From assembly GCA_023362775.1 (NCBI GenBank), contig JALMGJ010000006.1, positions 16,824,001 to 16,888,000 on the forward strand: a DNA stretch of 64,000 nt, given 5' to 3'. The notes beneath the pieces are model-generated. The model saw nothing but the letters and a program-made list of their open reading frames with translations, did no database searches and had not been told where the DNA came from. Below are positions 28,172-37,890 of the stretch, one piece after another (within the stretch, counting starts at the first letter, position 1; each line of letters opens with the position of its first letter). This stretch comes from Charina bottae. Its lineage: Eukaryota; Chordata; Lepidosauria; Squamata; Charinaidae. The translations under genes and the position numbers were made by a program.

Positions 28172-29339
28172 CCGTATTTTCCGGCGTATAAGACGACTGG
28201 GCGTATAAGACGACCCCCAACTTTTCCACTTAAAATATAGAGTTTGGGATATACTCGCCGTATAAGACTACCCCTCTTCAAAACCTGCAGCTTGCTGTGC
28301 CCCGGGGTGGAAAATATCCACGCCAATCAGCTGTGTGGTGGGGAAGCGGAGTAGAAAGTAAAAAACTGCAGGGAGAAAACAGGGAAGCGGAGTAGAAAGT
28401 GAATACCGTAGTAATGCGAAGCGTAGCAGCGCGGGGTGTGTGTGTGAAGGAGAATATTGGGGTGAGGGGTGAGAAAGCTTTAACGATTTAAAGAAAGCTT
28501 TAATTACCTGGGCAAGGCAGAGGGGTGAAGAATACATTTCCAAGCTTTAGCGGAACAAACCATGAAGGAGGAGGAGGAGGAGGAGGGTGATGGGGGGAAG
28601 TTTGAAAAAGCAGATCCAAGCGCAAAAGTTACTGAGTGAGTACTGAGCAACTCCACTTCCCGCCGCACAGCTGATCCCCGGCGCACAGCTGATCGGCGCC
28701 GAGATTTTCCACCCGCCCCCCCCTTCAATACATCTCCAAGCTTTAGCAGAACAAACCATGAAGGAGGAGGAGGAAGAGGGTGGTGGTGATGATGGGGGGA
28801 GGTTTGAAAAAGCAGATCCAAGCGCAAAAGTTACTGAGTCATTTCAGCCTCCCTCCCTCTTGCTCTCTTTCCCTGGTGATGGATCAGTGTGGGGGGGTCC
28901 CTCCCTCCGCTCCCTCCCTCCGCTCCCTCCCTCCGCTCCCTCCCTCCGCTCCCTCCCTCCCTTGCCGTTTCCTCCCTTCCCTCCCGACCCCCCCCCCCGC
29001 ACTGATCCATCACCAGGGAAAGAGAGCAAGAGGGAGGGAGGCTGAAATGACTCAGTAACTTTTGCGCTTGGATCTGCTTTTTCAAACCTCCCCCCATCAT
29101 CACCACCACCCTCTTCCTCCTCCTCCTTCATGGGTTGTTCTGCTAAAGCTTGGAAATGTATTGGGGGGGGGAGGGCCCGGGTGGAAAATCTTGGCGCCAA
29201 TCAGCTGTGCGCCGGGGATCAGCTGTGCGGTGGGGAAGTGACCCGCCCTATAAGACGACACCTGGCGTATAAGACGACCCCCGACTTTTGAGAAGATTTT
29301 CCTGGGTTAAAAAGTCGTCTTATACGCCGGAAAATACAG
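28172..29339. mobile_element. Foldback DNA transposon (TA target, long inverted repeats)
   Basis: A 1168-bp element with ends CYGTATTTTCCGGCGTATAA and its complement, flanked by TA (28170-28171 and 29340-29341). The interior is a long hairpin: the segment 28741-28885 (AGCAGAACAAACCATGAAGG...) recurs inverted at 29010-29145. A direct repeat of the left arm lies at 28545-28640. The centre is a CCCTCCGCTCCCT minisatellite. Reading frames on both strands are mirror images of each other and not genes. TA targets suggest a Tc1/mariner-mobilised non-autonomous element. Confidence 0.8.
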
Positions 29340-29344
29340 TAGAT

Positions 29345-29789
29345 CAGAGGTCCCCAACCTTCTTGGCACCAGGGACCGGTTTTGTGGAAGGCAATTTTTC
29401 CATGGACCGGGGGGGGTATGGTTTCGGGATGATTCAAGCGCATTACGCTACGGGCAGTGGCTGGAGTTCAGGCGGCTGGAGTTTGGGTGATGGAGGTGCG
29501 CACGGCCAGGCTTTGATTTTCGTGCCGTTTGCAGGTGGGAGCCTCTCTAGCCTCCTTTGCCGCGTGCTGATAGGCGTAGGTGCTTCTGCTTCCTGGTCTC
29601 CTCCTATCATCTGCTCCGGCTCAGGCTCGGCTTTTGCGCCTTCCCTGCCTCTTCCTGTTATTGGCTCCTCTTATTCCGAGTCGGAGACTGGCATGGTGGT
29701 GAAGGAAGACTCGTTCCGGACAGTGCGGCCCGGTTCCTAACAGGCCACGGGCTGGTACTGGTCCACGGCCCGGGGGTTGGGGACCCCTG
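29345..29789. mobile_element. Non-autonomous hAT element (GGTCCCCAACC ends)
   Basis: A 445-bp element with inverted ends CAGAGGTCCCCAACC / GGTTGGGGACCCCTG. The right TSD is TATTAGAT (29790-29797). The left TSD appears as TATTA (28167-28171) plus GAT (29342-29344) because the foldback transposon landed on its TA. When that insertion is discounted the 8-bp duplication is perfect. GC-rich, no transposase. Another family member is at 43216. Confidence 0.88.
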
Positions 29790-30992
29790 TATTAGATGAA
29801 CAATTGATATGTAACCATCTGTGTGATGGAGAAATACAAGTCTAATCTCTCCTCCTGCATTTTATTAGTTTGCATTCTATCTCTTGCCTTTCTTTCGCTG
29901 TTCTGGAATGATTCCATTCTCTTTGGAATGTATGTGGGATGGTGTTTTGGGTCTGTCTTTCTTGGGGCACTTGATATACAAATGAGTCAGACTATGACTA
30001 CTCAGCCTTATGGACAGATTCTTCAGAGATACCTGAACTCTCTCTTTCAGAATTATAGAATTCAAAGTTAATTATTAATAAAGATCTGCCCCACATTTCT
30101 CATTTCTAATAAACAAACTACCATTTCATAGGTTAAGAATTAGAAGTAAAGCAATTAGCATTTCACCTTGGATTCTCAGGCCTTGCCTCTCAAATTGCCT
30201 GGCCATTTCAAGCATTTCATTCACATGCAAATGCAGGTTTCCATCTCTTGGCCCCTTGTTACAGTACAAAACTTCCTCAAAAGATGCACCTTTGAAATGG
30301 TGAATTTTTCATCATAAAGGTCTCAGAGAGATTCCCAGATACCCTTGGCTATTTCTAAATTTCACTGATGTATACAAGTAGAATTACTTACTCACTACCA
30401 AGCATATAATTTTTGATGCATTCCATGTTCTCTGACATTTTCCTCTATCCATGGGTCTTTCCTTTTCTAGCATATATGCAAACCCTGGGTCATTTTGAAA
30501 GACCAGAGAAATCTGGTCCTTTCAACTTTTCTACAGACTGAGATCTTCCTGTCTCCATTATGAACATTGCTACTTTCCTTTCTAGTCTTTCTTTAATGCA
30601 CAGGATGGTTCCCAATTTTTCTGTCTTTTATGGGAATTTTTACTTTTTCTGCCCTGGAAAATGAGATCCACTTAGTTCAAAGATTATTGAAGCAGGTTGC
30701 ATAGCTTCAACTAGAAGGAGATTTATTTACATGAAATACACAACCTAAGCAGAACAGCCTAGCACCTGGCTAGCTACATCCTACCAGGAGGAGAATCAAG
30801 AGGAGAACACTCCATGTGTGAATAACTAGGGGACAAAGGTGGAAAATAAAACTCTGAGATTAGCAACCTCATGAACAAAGAGCAAGTAGAATAAGAAATA
30901 AAGAGGGAACACAGAGAGAATTTATAGTTGAAGGCTTTCACAGCTGGAATCCGATGGTTGTTGTGGGTTTTCCGGGCTGTGTGGCCGTGTTG

Positions 30993-31668
30993 TGTCAGAG
31001 TTCTCGTATGAGATTAGCAAATTGATGATGTGACGCCAGGTGGCCAGATAACAAAAAGCCTTCCCATAACTTTGAATGGCTTTGCTTACATCTTCATTAG
31101 ATATGAAGCTAGAAGGTACCATGTGGTGTATTGTTTTGGCTAGTTTGCATGGGAACAAGTCCTCCTGATTTCCTCTGTGGGAAGCCTTGCTCTGTGTAGA
31201 GCAAGGGAGGGGGGAATCACATGCTTGCTTATTTGCAGCACTGCTATGGCCTATGCTTTAGGCCTGGTGTGTATCACACCTAACTTCCAGCCAATCAGAA
31301 ACCTGGAAGAACTGAATATCTAACCATGCAAAATGGTGTTCTATGCTTCTTGACTTCTGTCCGGTCTTTTAGCCATGTTCGTGTGTGTGTTATACTTCTG
31401 AGGGCTGGGCAGTGCGTAGCTATGCGTGGCTATGTCTGTAGGCCATGGCATGAGCTCTGGCCCTGGAAACAATACACGAAACTCTGCTTGTAGGTTTGTT
31501 TTTCCTTTTGCAATGCTGTACCATGTATATTCAACTTTCCTTTTTGTGATAATGTAACTGTATATACATTATTGCATTACAAATAAACATTTTAGCCATA
31601 AAAGCTGCACTCTGTCTGTTTATTCTCAAGCCTTGAGTTTTCCCTATAAGCCAGCATACATCCTATCA
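30993..31668. mobile_element. Solo LTR nested in the PLE
   Basis: A 676-bp unit that starts TGTCAGAG and ends CTATCA (TG...CA), flanked by a 5-bp duplication TGTTG (30988-30992 and 31669-31673) and interrupting PLE sequence. An AATAAA-type signal near 31581 and a T/C-rich end on the plus strand support a plus-oriented LTR. No internal retroelement genes remain. Family (ERV or gypsy) not determined. Confidence 0.65.
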
Positions 31669-31777
31669 TGTTGGCCTCTCCCAATCTCTTGCAAATTACC
31701 TCTCAGCAGCTATAAACACCAGCAGGAACACACACCCTCCACTTGGGCACAGAGAGAATCTTCTAGCTGTGCTCCTG

Positions 31778-31820
31778 TCCTCTGAAGATGCCAGCCACAG
31801 CTACTGGTGAAACGTTAGGA
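31778..31820 (+). ncRNA. Hammerhead-ribozyme-like motif in PLE-1
   Basis: Third copy of the motif: UCCU, CUGAAGA, GCCAG, 9-nt loop, CUGGU, GAAA, CGUU, AGGA. It has the same layout and the same unpaired U as the copies at 22754 and 23182, and lies about 50 bases from the element's 3' end. Confidence 0.55.
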
Positions 31821-33096
31821 ACAAAAACTGCCAGAACATGGCCACATAGCCCGGAAAACCCACAACAACCAACAGAGAGAATTCCCAACTCTATCCATAC
31901 TTCCCTGCCCCTAATGGTCAGTAGGTTATGAGGTGCTGAGAAACACTGCATTTGAAGTCACATTGTCAAGAGAATAAACACTATTACTAGATGAAGCAGA
32001 TTTGAAAACCTTGGATCCTGGTTAAAAAACAGCATGTAATCACTTCTTTGCTGTCATTTCACACATTCTGACTCATCAGCCTAAACCAAATACATGAGTT
32101 CTATGGAATATTACTAAGTATCAACAGCAACTGATATCAAGCAGAGATAATGCATGCTTCATTAAAGTTACAACACGATTTAGCCATAGCAATAGACATG
32201 AAATTAGCATTACCAAATGGAAGAAAGGAGGAAAAAAAAAACCTGGAAAGCTAAAGCTGCCTGGGGATCGTAGCGGATTGCTAGAAAAGCACAATCTCTA
32301 TATACAATATTTATTAGTTTCCATCTCACTGATTTTTTTTAAAAAAGGCAACTATTGCAATTTGACTACCTTATGTTTTTCTTAAGGGATGACTCAGGAA
32401 ATGAAATACTGTATGTTCTACAGTATCCCATCTTTGAAATCTGTCTCAAAGCACATTTTCCCCTTCTCCCAAATATGTTTCTTTTTACTTTTCCAGGAAG
32501 AAACCAGACCCATTTTTTCACCGTGATGCAGAAGTACAATTCCATACAGAACAGTTTATTCATTCCTATCCAGTTCTTTAATTCCGACAATACTTTTCTT
32601 GGGTCTCTTAAATATTTTAAAATATTTTAAATTATTATAATAAAAACAAGAGTATTGGTATGGCTGAGTATATTGATGAAACCTCAGTCCAGATCCCTGC
32701 ATAACTTTCATCAACAATTTCTTGTAAAAATTATTTGGGAGAAAATATAGATTCAGTCCTAAGAGCATTAGTGCCAGGAGGACAGCAGATGATGGGGAAG
32801 GAGCCTTTATTCATCATCAAACAGAAGTATCCAATGAGGTACCACAAGCTTTGGTACTCTTCAATAAGAAAAAATAATTTTAAAAATGGGGGGGGACGAC
32901 AAGGGGAGGGTTACTCTTAAACATTTTTATTACTGACCTGGATGGTGAGACAGCAGGATGCTTACCACATGTGTCGATGTCACAAGATACATTTATTTAA
33001 TTTATAATTTCAACTTTTACTGTCTCTTCTACTTTTAAGGTACAATATTTATATATTATAGATAAAACAATATTTCAAAATTATGTATAGTCAAAG

Positions 33097-33267
33097 TCAA
33101 CTGGATTTCTATTTTCTTAGTGGAAACGTTTCGCTCCTTATCCAAGGAGCTTCTTCAGTCTCATAATGGATAAGGAGCGAAACGTTTCCACTAAGAAAAT
33201 AGAAATCCAGTTGACATGATTCAAGCTACAGACAATTCCACCTGGATGACTGAGAACCTTCATAGAC
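33097..33267. mobile_element. Second Penelope-like family (PLE-2), nested
   Basis: A 171-bp insertion inside the PLE-1 end, flanked by a 14-bp duplication ATGTATAGTCAAAG (33083-33096 and 33268-33281). It begins TCAACTGGATTTCTATTTTC and contains the same sequence inverted, so it forms a hairpin, followed by GGTGGAATTGTC-type tail sequence in reverse. A copy of this family lies at 41523. Confidence 0.75.
33123..33162 (-). ncRNA. Hammerhead-ribozyme-like motif in PLE-2
   Basis: Minus strand: CUGAAGA, one unpaired A, perfect 7-bp helix II GCUCCUU/AAGGAGC closed by a GGAU loop, GAAA, then CGUUU. Helix I adjacent to the core is only GA/UC in this copy, so activity is doubtful. Confidence 0.5.
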
Positions 33268-33462
33268 ATGTATAGTCAAAGGCTTTCACGGCCGGAATCC
33301 GATGGTTGTTGTGGGTTTTCCGGGCTGTGTGGCCGTGTTCTGGCAGTTTTGGTTCCTAAACTAAAAAGGAACCAAAACTGCCAGAACACGGCCACACAGC
33401 CCGGAAAACCCACAACAACCATTTCAAAATTATATTGATAGATTAGAAAAAATGGATTCAAA

Positions 33463-34262
33463 AATAATATTATTTACCACATTTCTCAACTGCCTAACTC
33501 CCAGATGTCTCTGGTGGCTTCACAAACTAAAAACAGAATAAAATATAAAACAATGCAGAACAAATCATAAAGCATAACTAGAGGGAAGCCATTAAAAGAC
33601 ACAACCTAACTCCATGACATCTAACACTAAAAGAAGACCTGCCCAACCATCTAGCCCCAGGTTTTCAAAGATCACCTTAAGGCAGGCAAGGTGGAGGCCC
33701 TGCAGATCTCCAGGAGAGATGATGCTGTTCCAAAGGGCAGGTGTTGTGACAGAGAAGGCCCCCATTCTGGGTCCTGCCAGATGGCCCACTTTAATTGATA
33801 GGTCTCAGAGCAGGCTGACCCTGTTGGAATGAATAGAATGGCCAGATACTACAGAAGGCAGGGGGTCCCTCAAGGGCCTAGCCTTCATGCCCTGTAGGGC
33901 TTTACAGGTAATAACCCGCATCTTGAATTGTATCTGGAAGCTAAATGGAAATCTGTGGAGCTCACACAGCAGGCATAGCGAGGCCATGCCCACCACTGCT
34001 TGTGCCACTGCATTCTGGACCAGCTGTAGCTTCTAGGCGATTTCCAAGGGCAGCCCCATGTACCACACATTGCAGTGGTCCGATCATGAGGTGACCAAGG
34101 TATGAATGATTGTGAGGAAGGCCTCTTAGTGCAGGAAAGGGTGCAAGTGGTGCACAAGCTGAGCCTGTGCAAAGGTCTTCCTGACCATAGCTGCCATTTG
34201 CTCCTCAGGCAGAAGCTGAGAGTCCAGAAAGACCCCACCCCCCAGTTGCACACAAGTGCTGT
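33463..34262 (-). mobile_element. CR1/L2-clade LINE fragment (3' part)
   Basis: Plus-strand reading shows CCTGTAGGGCTTTACAGGTA, TTGAATTGTATCTGGAAGC and GCATTCTGGACCAGCTG, which recur in diverged form in the larger element at 44303-47222. The A/T-rich edge at 33463-33560 corresponds to the 3' end of the minus-oriented LINE. Frames are broken. Clade assignment rests on the endonuclease motif seen in the larger relative. Confidence 0.5.
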
Positions 34263-34456
34263 GAACCCCTAAAATAAGTGAGTTCGTATCACCCACTACT
34301 GTAGAAAGCTAACTATTTTAGTGTCTTCAGATACATCGATGGATTGCTGCTAGATCATGTCCCTGCTCTGCCTAGACAGGCGAGCAGGCAGCTTTTCCAG
34401 GCAGAGCAGGGGTAAGTCTGGCAGCCATCTCGCTGTGCCTATACAAGCCACTAGGC

Positions 34457-34623
34457 CAGGGCTTTCCAAAGTTTTTCCCGCGGCGACACACCAACCGGCG
34501 TTGGTGTGTCGCCGCGGGAAAACCCGGAAGTGCGGCAGCGCGCAAAAACCCGGAAGCTCTGCTGCCACTTTCGGGTTTTGCGCGCTGCAGTTGGTGTGTC
34601 GCTGCGGGAAAACCCGGAAGCGC
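34457..34623. mobile_element. hAT-like element, GCTTTCCAAA family (truncated)
   Basis: Starts CAGGGCTTTCCAAAGTTTTT, as do the copies at 40438, 55703 and 56679, and contains a perfect hairpin built on CCGCGGCGACACACCAAC. The right terminal repeat is absent, so this copy lacks one end and has no visible TSD. Confidence 0.6.
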
Positions 34624-34687
34624 TGATGATGATGAACTTACTCAAGGCTTTGCTCTCCATTTTGTGCCCATAAGCCAGGTTCTACCT

Positions 34688-34808
34688 CAGGGTTTCTCAA
34701 CCTGGGCCACTTTAAGATGTGTGGACTTCAACTCCCAGAATTCCCCAGCCAGCATGGGTTGAAGTTGAAGTCCACACATCTTAAAGTGGCCCAGGTTGAG
34801 AAACCCTG
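34688..34808. mobile_element. Palindromic hAT-like MITE
   Basis: Inverted repeat with ends CAGGGTTTCTCAACCTGGGC and complement; same family as 20004. The 8-bp flanks TTCTACCT / AGCTAGCT match at only 5 positions, so the insertion is older or the flanks are mutated. Confidence 0.75.
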
Positions 34809-35067
34809 AGCTAGCTTGTCGTGGCAAAGTGAGAGCAAGTTCTGTCAGTGATCCAACTGTGGATATACAAGTCTGGCATGTATACCCACAACTAGATTAC
34901 TGTTAGGTCTGTCCAGGCAGAGTGAAAGTGCAGTCTGGCAGCAATCAAGCTATGTACAGTATGTGCAAGCCAGACGTATACAACCAAAACTGGATGGCTA
35001 TAAGAAATAGGTTTTTAACACTGCCCGAACCACAACTCCTTGCTACTTTTAACAAAACACCCTAACC

Positions 35068-35186
35068 CAGTGTTTCTCAACCTTGGCAACTTGAAGATGT
35101 TTGGACTTCAACTCCCAGAAGTTGGATGGGGAATTCTGGGAGTTGAAGTCCACACATCTTCAAGCTGCCAAGGTTGAGAAACACTG
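35068..35186. mobile_element. Palindromic hAT-like MITE
   Basis: Inverted repeat with ends CAGTGTTTCTCAACCTTGGC and complement. Flanks CCCTAACC / GCCTAATC match at 6 of 8 positions. Confidence 0.78.
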
Positions 35187-35552
35187 GCCTAATCCAACAA
35201 CAACTTCCTGATGGAAGGACAGAGGGAGGGAACATAGGTTCCTGACATACAAACATACATTTTGCATGCAGGAAAACATCCAGCTTCATACCTTGGTATC
35301 TCCAAGGCCATTTCCCCACTAGTGACTGATAATGTCTTCTGCCATTGCACAACCATGTGAGGTGATATAAAGCCTGTTATACTAGTGCAACAATTTAAAC
35401 ATCTAAGCTCTACAGCCAACCAGTACTGAGCAATATTCAGCAAGATGAACTGTATAATTTACATCACTGTAAATCTTATGAATAAAGCTATATACGACAC
35501 CCATTGCTAGATCTTCCTAGCCAGAGAAAAGCACACCAGCTTGGGACTAAAA

Positions 35553-35690
35553 TGGAAGTCTTAATGAAAAAACATGGCTCAGTTATAGCTGCTGTGAAAA
35601 GGCAAATTCAATTTTGTGGGGTCATTAGAAAAGGATCAGAAAAACTGCCAATATTGCAATGTCTTTGTACTAATTGCTTATTGGGATTTT
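35553..35690 (+). mobile_element. CR1-like LINE coding fragment (weak)
   Basis: A frame reading AAVKRQIQFCGVIRKGSEK followed by LPILQCLCTN resembles the C-terminal part of CR1-type reverse transcriptase ORFs (ALKANSILGCIRKG-like). A similar, more decayed stretch occurs near 4975-5070. Short and without borders. Confidence 0.35.
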
Positions 35691-36047
35691 ACAAATCCTA
35701 TGAAAGAGGTCCTTTGGAACTCATGGAATACATCTTTTTCCGGCTCCTGTTGCTGTTTCAGAAATAGTTGCTGGTATGTTTATGTTGTTCATATGTTTCC
35801 TGAAGAATCTCCTTCAAAGAACAGCCCTATCGCTAAGCCTACCTCAAAGTTACAAACCATGTCTATACAGTATACATTTCCATTTTCCTGGGTTCTGTAA
35901 TTCCATTTATATTGTTGTCTTTCTGTCTTCCTTTTTCTATTGTAACTTTCATTTTCCCCTGTCTTTTATTCTTCTGTGTAGTAAAATTTCTATTTCACTC
36001 AGTATATTTAACAATAATTTTCTTGCTTTAGGGATAGGGTTAGGGTT

Positions 36048-36380
36048 TAAAAAAAGGTAAACATTCCCCCCGCACATTTGTGCAGTCGTGTCCGACTCCA
36101 GGGTGCTCATCTCCGTTTGTTAGCCGAAGAGCCAGCGTTGTCCGAAGACGCTTCCACAGTCATGTGGCCGCATGACGTGTGTGGAACGCTGTTACCTACC
36201 CACCGAAGTGGTACCTATTAATCTACTTGCATTTGCATGCTTTCGAATTGCTAGGTTGGCAAGAGCTGGGGCTAGTGCGGGAGCTCACTCTGTCATGCGA
36301 GGCTAGGGTCTTGAACCTCCGAACTTGTGATCTTCCGATTGACAAGCCTGGCATCTTACCCACTGAGCCACCACGCCCCC
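36048..36380 (-). mobile_element. Sauria-type SINE, full length
   Basis: Minus orientation: tRNA-like head at the right edge (reverse of GGGGGCGTGGTGGCTCAGTG, B-box-like GGTTCAAGACCC), then a body with GCATGCAAATGCAAGTAG and a BovB-type 3' end CGGACACGACTGCACAAATG with a TTTACC-like tail. It is flanked by a perfect 14-bp TSD ATAGGGTTAGGGTT (36034-36047 and 36381-36394). The tail is shared with BovB LINEs, which are thought to mobilise this SINE in squamates. Confidence 0.85.
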
Positions 36381-37334
36381 ATAGGGTTAGGGTTAGATGC
36401 TGTCTAATTTACCTCTATTCCTCATACACAAAATTGTTTTTCGTTTTCTCTTTTTTATTTACTCCTTTATATGACATTTCATAAAGTTATTTTTTTCTCT
36501 TTCTCCAAATATGTCCTATTTTCAGGGCCTCAACTAGGTATTTTAAAGCACCGTGATAATGAGCACAAATATATATATATATGATGCATTTTAAATTGAC
36601 CACCAGGATCAACAGAATAAATGTCATTTTGTACATCCAAAAAGAAGAGCATTAAAAAAGAGTGGGTATCTTTGTTTTCATACACATGAGTTTTTCTGTG
36701 CTGGAATGTTCTAGGGCTAAGATTTTGGCAGTGCTTCAGCACCGTCACTGCGCATTCATGAAGAGAACCCTGCTGTTTACCTTGATTTGCTGATTTGCTA
36801 ACAGTGTGGGCAATGCAGAACAGTGAGACTGCCATGGGAAGCAGGATCGGTTGTGTGAATGCACAGATTATCACTCAAAGAATGAGAAAACAGGAAAGCA
36901 ACTTGTCCTGCTTCATGGTCTCTCTATGCATCATAGATCTGGATGACTGGCAAGCTGAACTTACTGGGGATGGGTTAGGCTCATTACTGCAGAATAGGAT
37001 ATAACACAACACACCCAAATGCTGCATTAGAAAGTGCTCCTCGGATCCAAAGGATAGAACCTGATGAAAGCAGATTGGCATCAGAACTGTTAGCAGTTCC
37101 GCAAATCTCTGCTATGGATATGATCTTCACAAGAACTGTGGAAGTACCCACTATTCTGTTGTAATGAGCCTGGAGATTTTCAAGAAGAGGAAGTTGAGAT
37201 AATTATTTTTGGCCAACTTAACAATCTATCTGGTATTTCTCTCTGAGGGAGCAGCTATTCCTTATTTTGGTAATGTGGAGTAAATCAGTCATTCTGTTTT
37301 ATGAAGAGAAACTATCTTACAGAGATAAAAAGGC

Positions 37335-37582
37335 TTATTATATGCACAGAGATGGAAAGATTTGACACTACCCACTATGGAGGAATGGTTGGTGAAATTG
37401 ACAGATCTTGCTGAGATGGATAAACTAACTTTTTTGATTAGAGAAAAGTCTTTACTTTTTTCTTTTCTTGCACTTTTTTCTTTCTCTTTGATTTTTTTCT
37501 TTTTCTCTTTCCTTCTTTACTTTATATTAGTTTGTATTAGATTTTATCTTCTTTTAAAAAAGTTTTGATAAAAAATATATAG
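37335..37582 (+). mobile_element. L1-type LINE, strongly 5'-truncated
   Basis: The open frame at 37362-37440 reads LPTMEEWLVKLTDLAEMDKL, then TFLIREKS, matching the very end of L1 ORF2 (TMEEWL...AEMAKLT). A T-rich 3' UTR follows. The flanks AGAGATAAAAAGGC (37321-37334) and AGAGATAAAAAAGGC (37583-37597) form the TSD with one extra A. Only about 250 bp inserted. Confidence 0.75.
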
Positions 37583-37763
37583 AGAGATAAAAAAGGCAAG
37601 GTTCTCCAGCCATCTAAAGAACTTGGCAATGATTCTAACAAAATAGATGGATTAGGAAAAATATATAGAAAGTATGATGAATTGATCTGCAATACTCCAA
37701 GCTTGCTGTTTGAGCGTATGTGATGCTAATAAAAATAATATTCCATAGTTAATAAAAGAATAA

Positions 37764-37819
37764 ACCACCCAGAGTCCCCCTTTTGGGGGAGATGGGCGGT
37801 GATATAAATATAAATAATA

Positions 37820-37890
<71 letters not shown>
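37764..37890 (+). repeat. CR1/L3-like LINE 3' tail with (TCTA)n
   Basis: The tail ACCACCCAGAGTCCCCCTTT, GGGGGAGATGGGCGGTGATA is followed within 20 bases by about 68 bp of TCTA repeat (37822-37890). Confidence 0.75.

Larger units (their letters stand above)
26590..30920 (-). mobile_element. Ty1/copia retrotransposon remnant (interrupted)
   Basis: Reading the minus strand from about 30690 downward, the frames (with many stops and frameshifts) follow copia order. First comes a gag-like part at 30460-30100 (AKGIWESL, DLYDEKF, HLLRKF). After the nested insertions, a segment near 28050 resembles the region before integrase (SLLSVKYMTQKGHKIKF). Integrase pieces lie at 27800-27050 (KETKEPLEFIHSNTCGPVQIY-like start split over frames, EMMRCMLQ, a GYSK...YRI motif). 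The start of reverse transcriptase is near 26670 (KAQLVCKQ, DYDETFAPIIKY). The order gag, integrase, reverse transcriptase separates copia from gypsy and retroviruses. A possible 5' LTR with an AATAAA signal lies at about 30690-30910. The element is dead. Confidence 0.7.
30923..31871 (+). mobile_element. Penelope-like element (PLE-1) containing a solo LTR
   Basis: Insertion flanked by a 12-bp TSD ACAGAGAGAATT (30911-30922 and 31872-31883). The left edge is the inverted PLE end (GGCTTTCACAGCTGGAATCC, GGGTTTTCCGGGCTGTGTGG). The right part 31674-31871 is the plus-orientation 3' end and matches the PLE at 22668. The middle is a foreign LTR. The element may lie inside the copia LTR. Confidence 0.75.
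33085..33420. mobile_element. PLE-1 ends in hairpin form, interrupted by PLE-2
   Basis: Outer insertion with a 13-bp TSD ATTTCAAAATTAT (33072-33084 and 33421-33433). It contains only the terminal PLE-1 sequence in both orientations (33281-33355 and 33362-33420), separated by a few bases; no ORF and no hammerhead core remain. It was later split by the PLE-2 insertion at 33097-33267. Confidence 0.75.

Noticed and set aside
28504..29200. Several overlapping ORFs of 70-118 codons on both strands, Pro/Arg/Gly/Glu-rich
   Set aside because: They lie in the arms and minisatellite tip of the foldback transposon, and the plus and minus frames are mirror images of each other.
29288..29740. 150-codon ORF with a Gly/Ser-rich product
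   Set aside because: Spans the foldback end and the hAT element at 29345-29789; open by composition.
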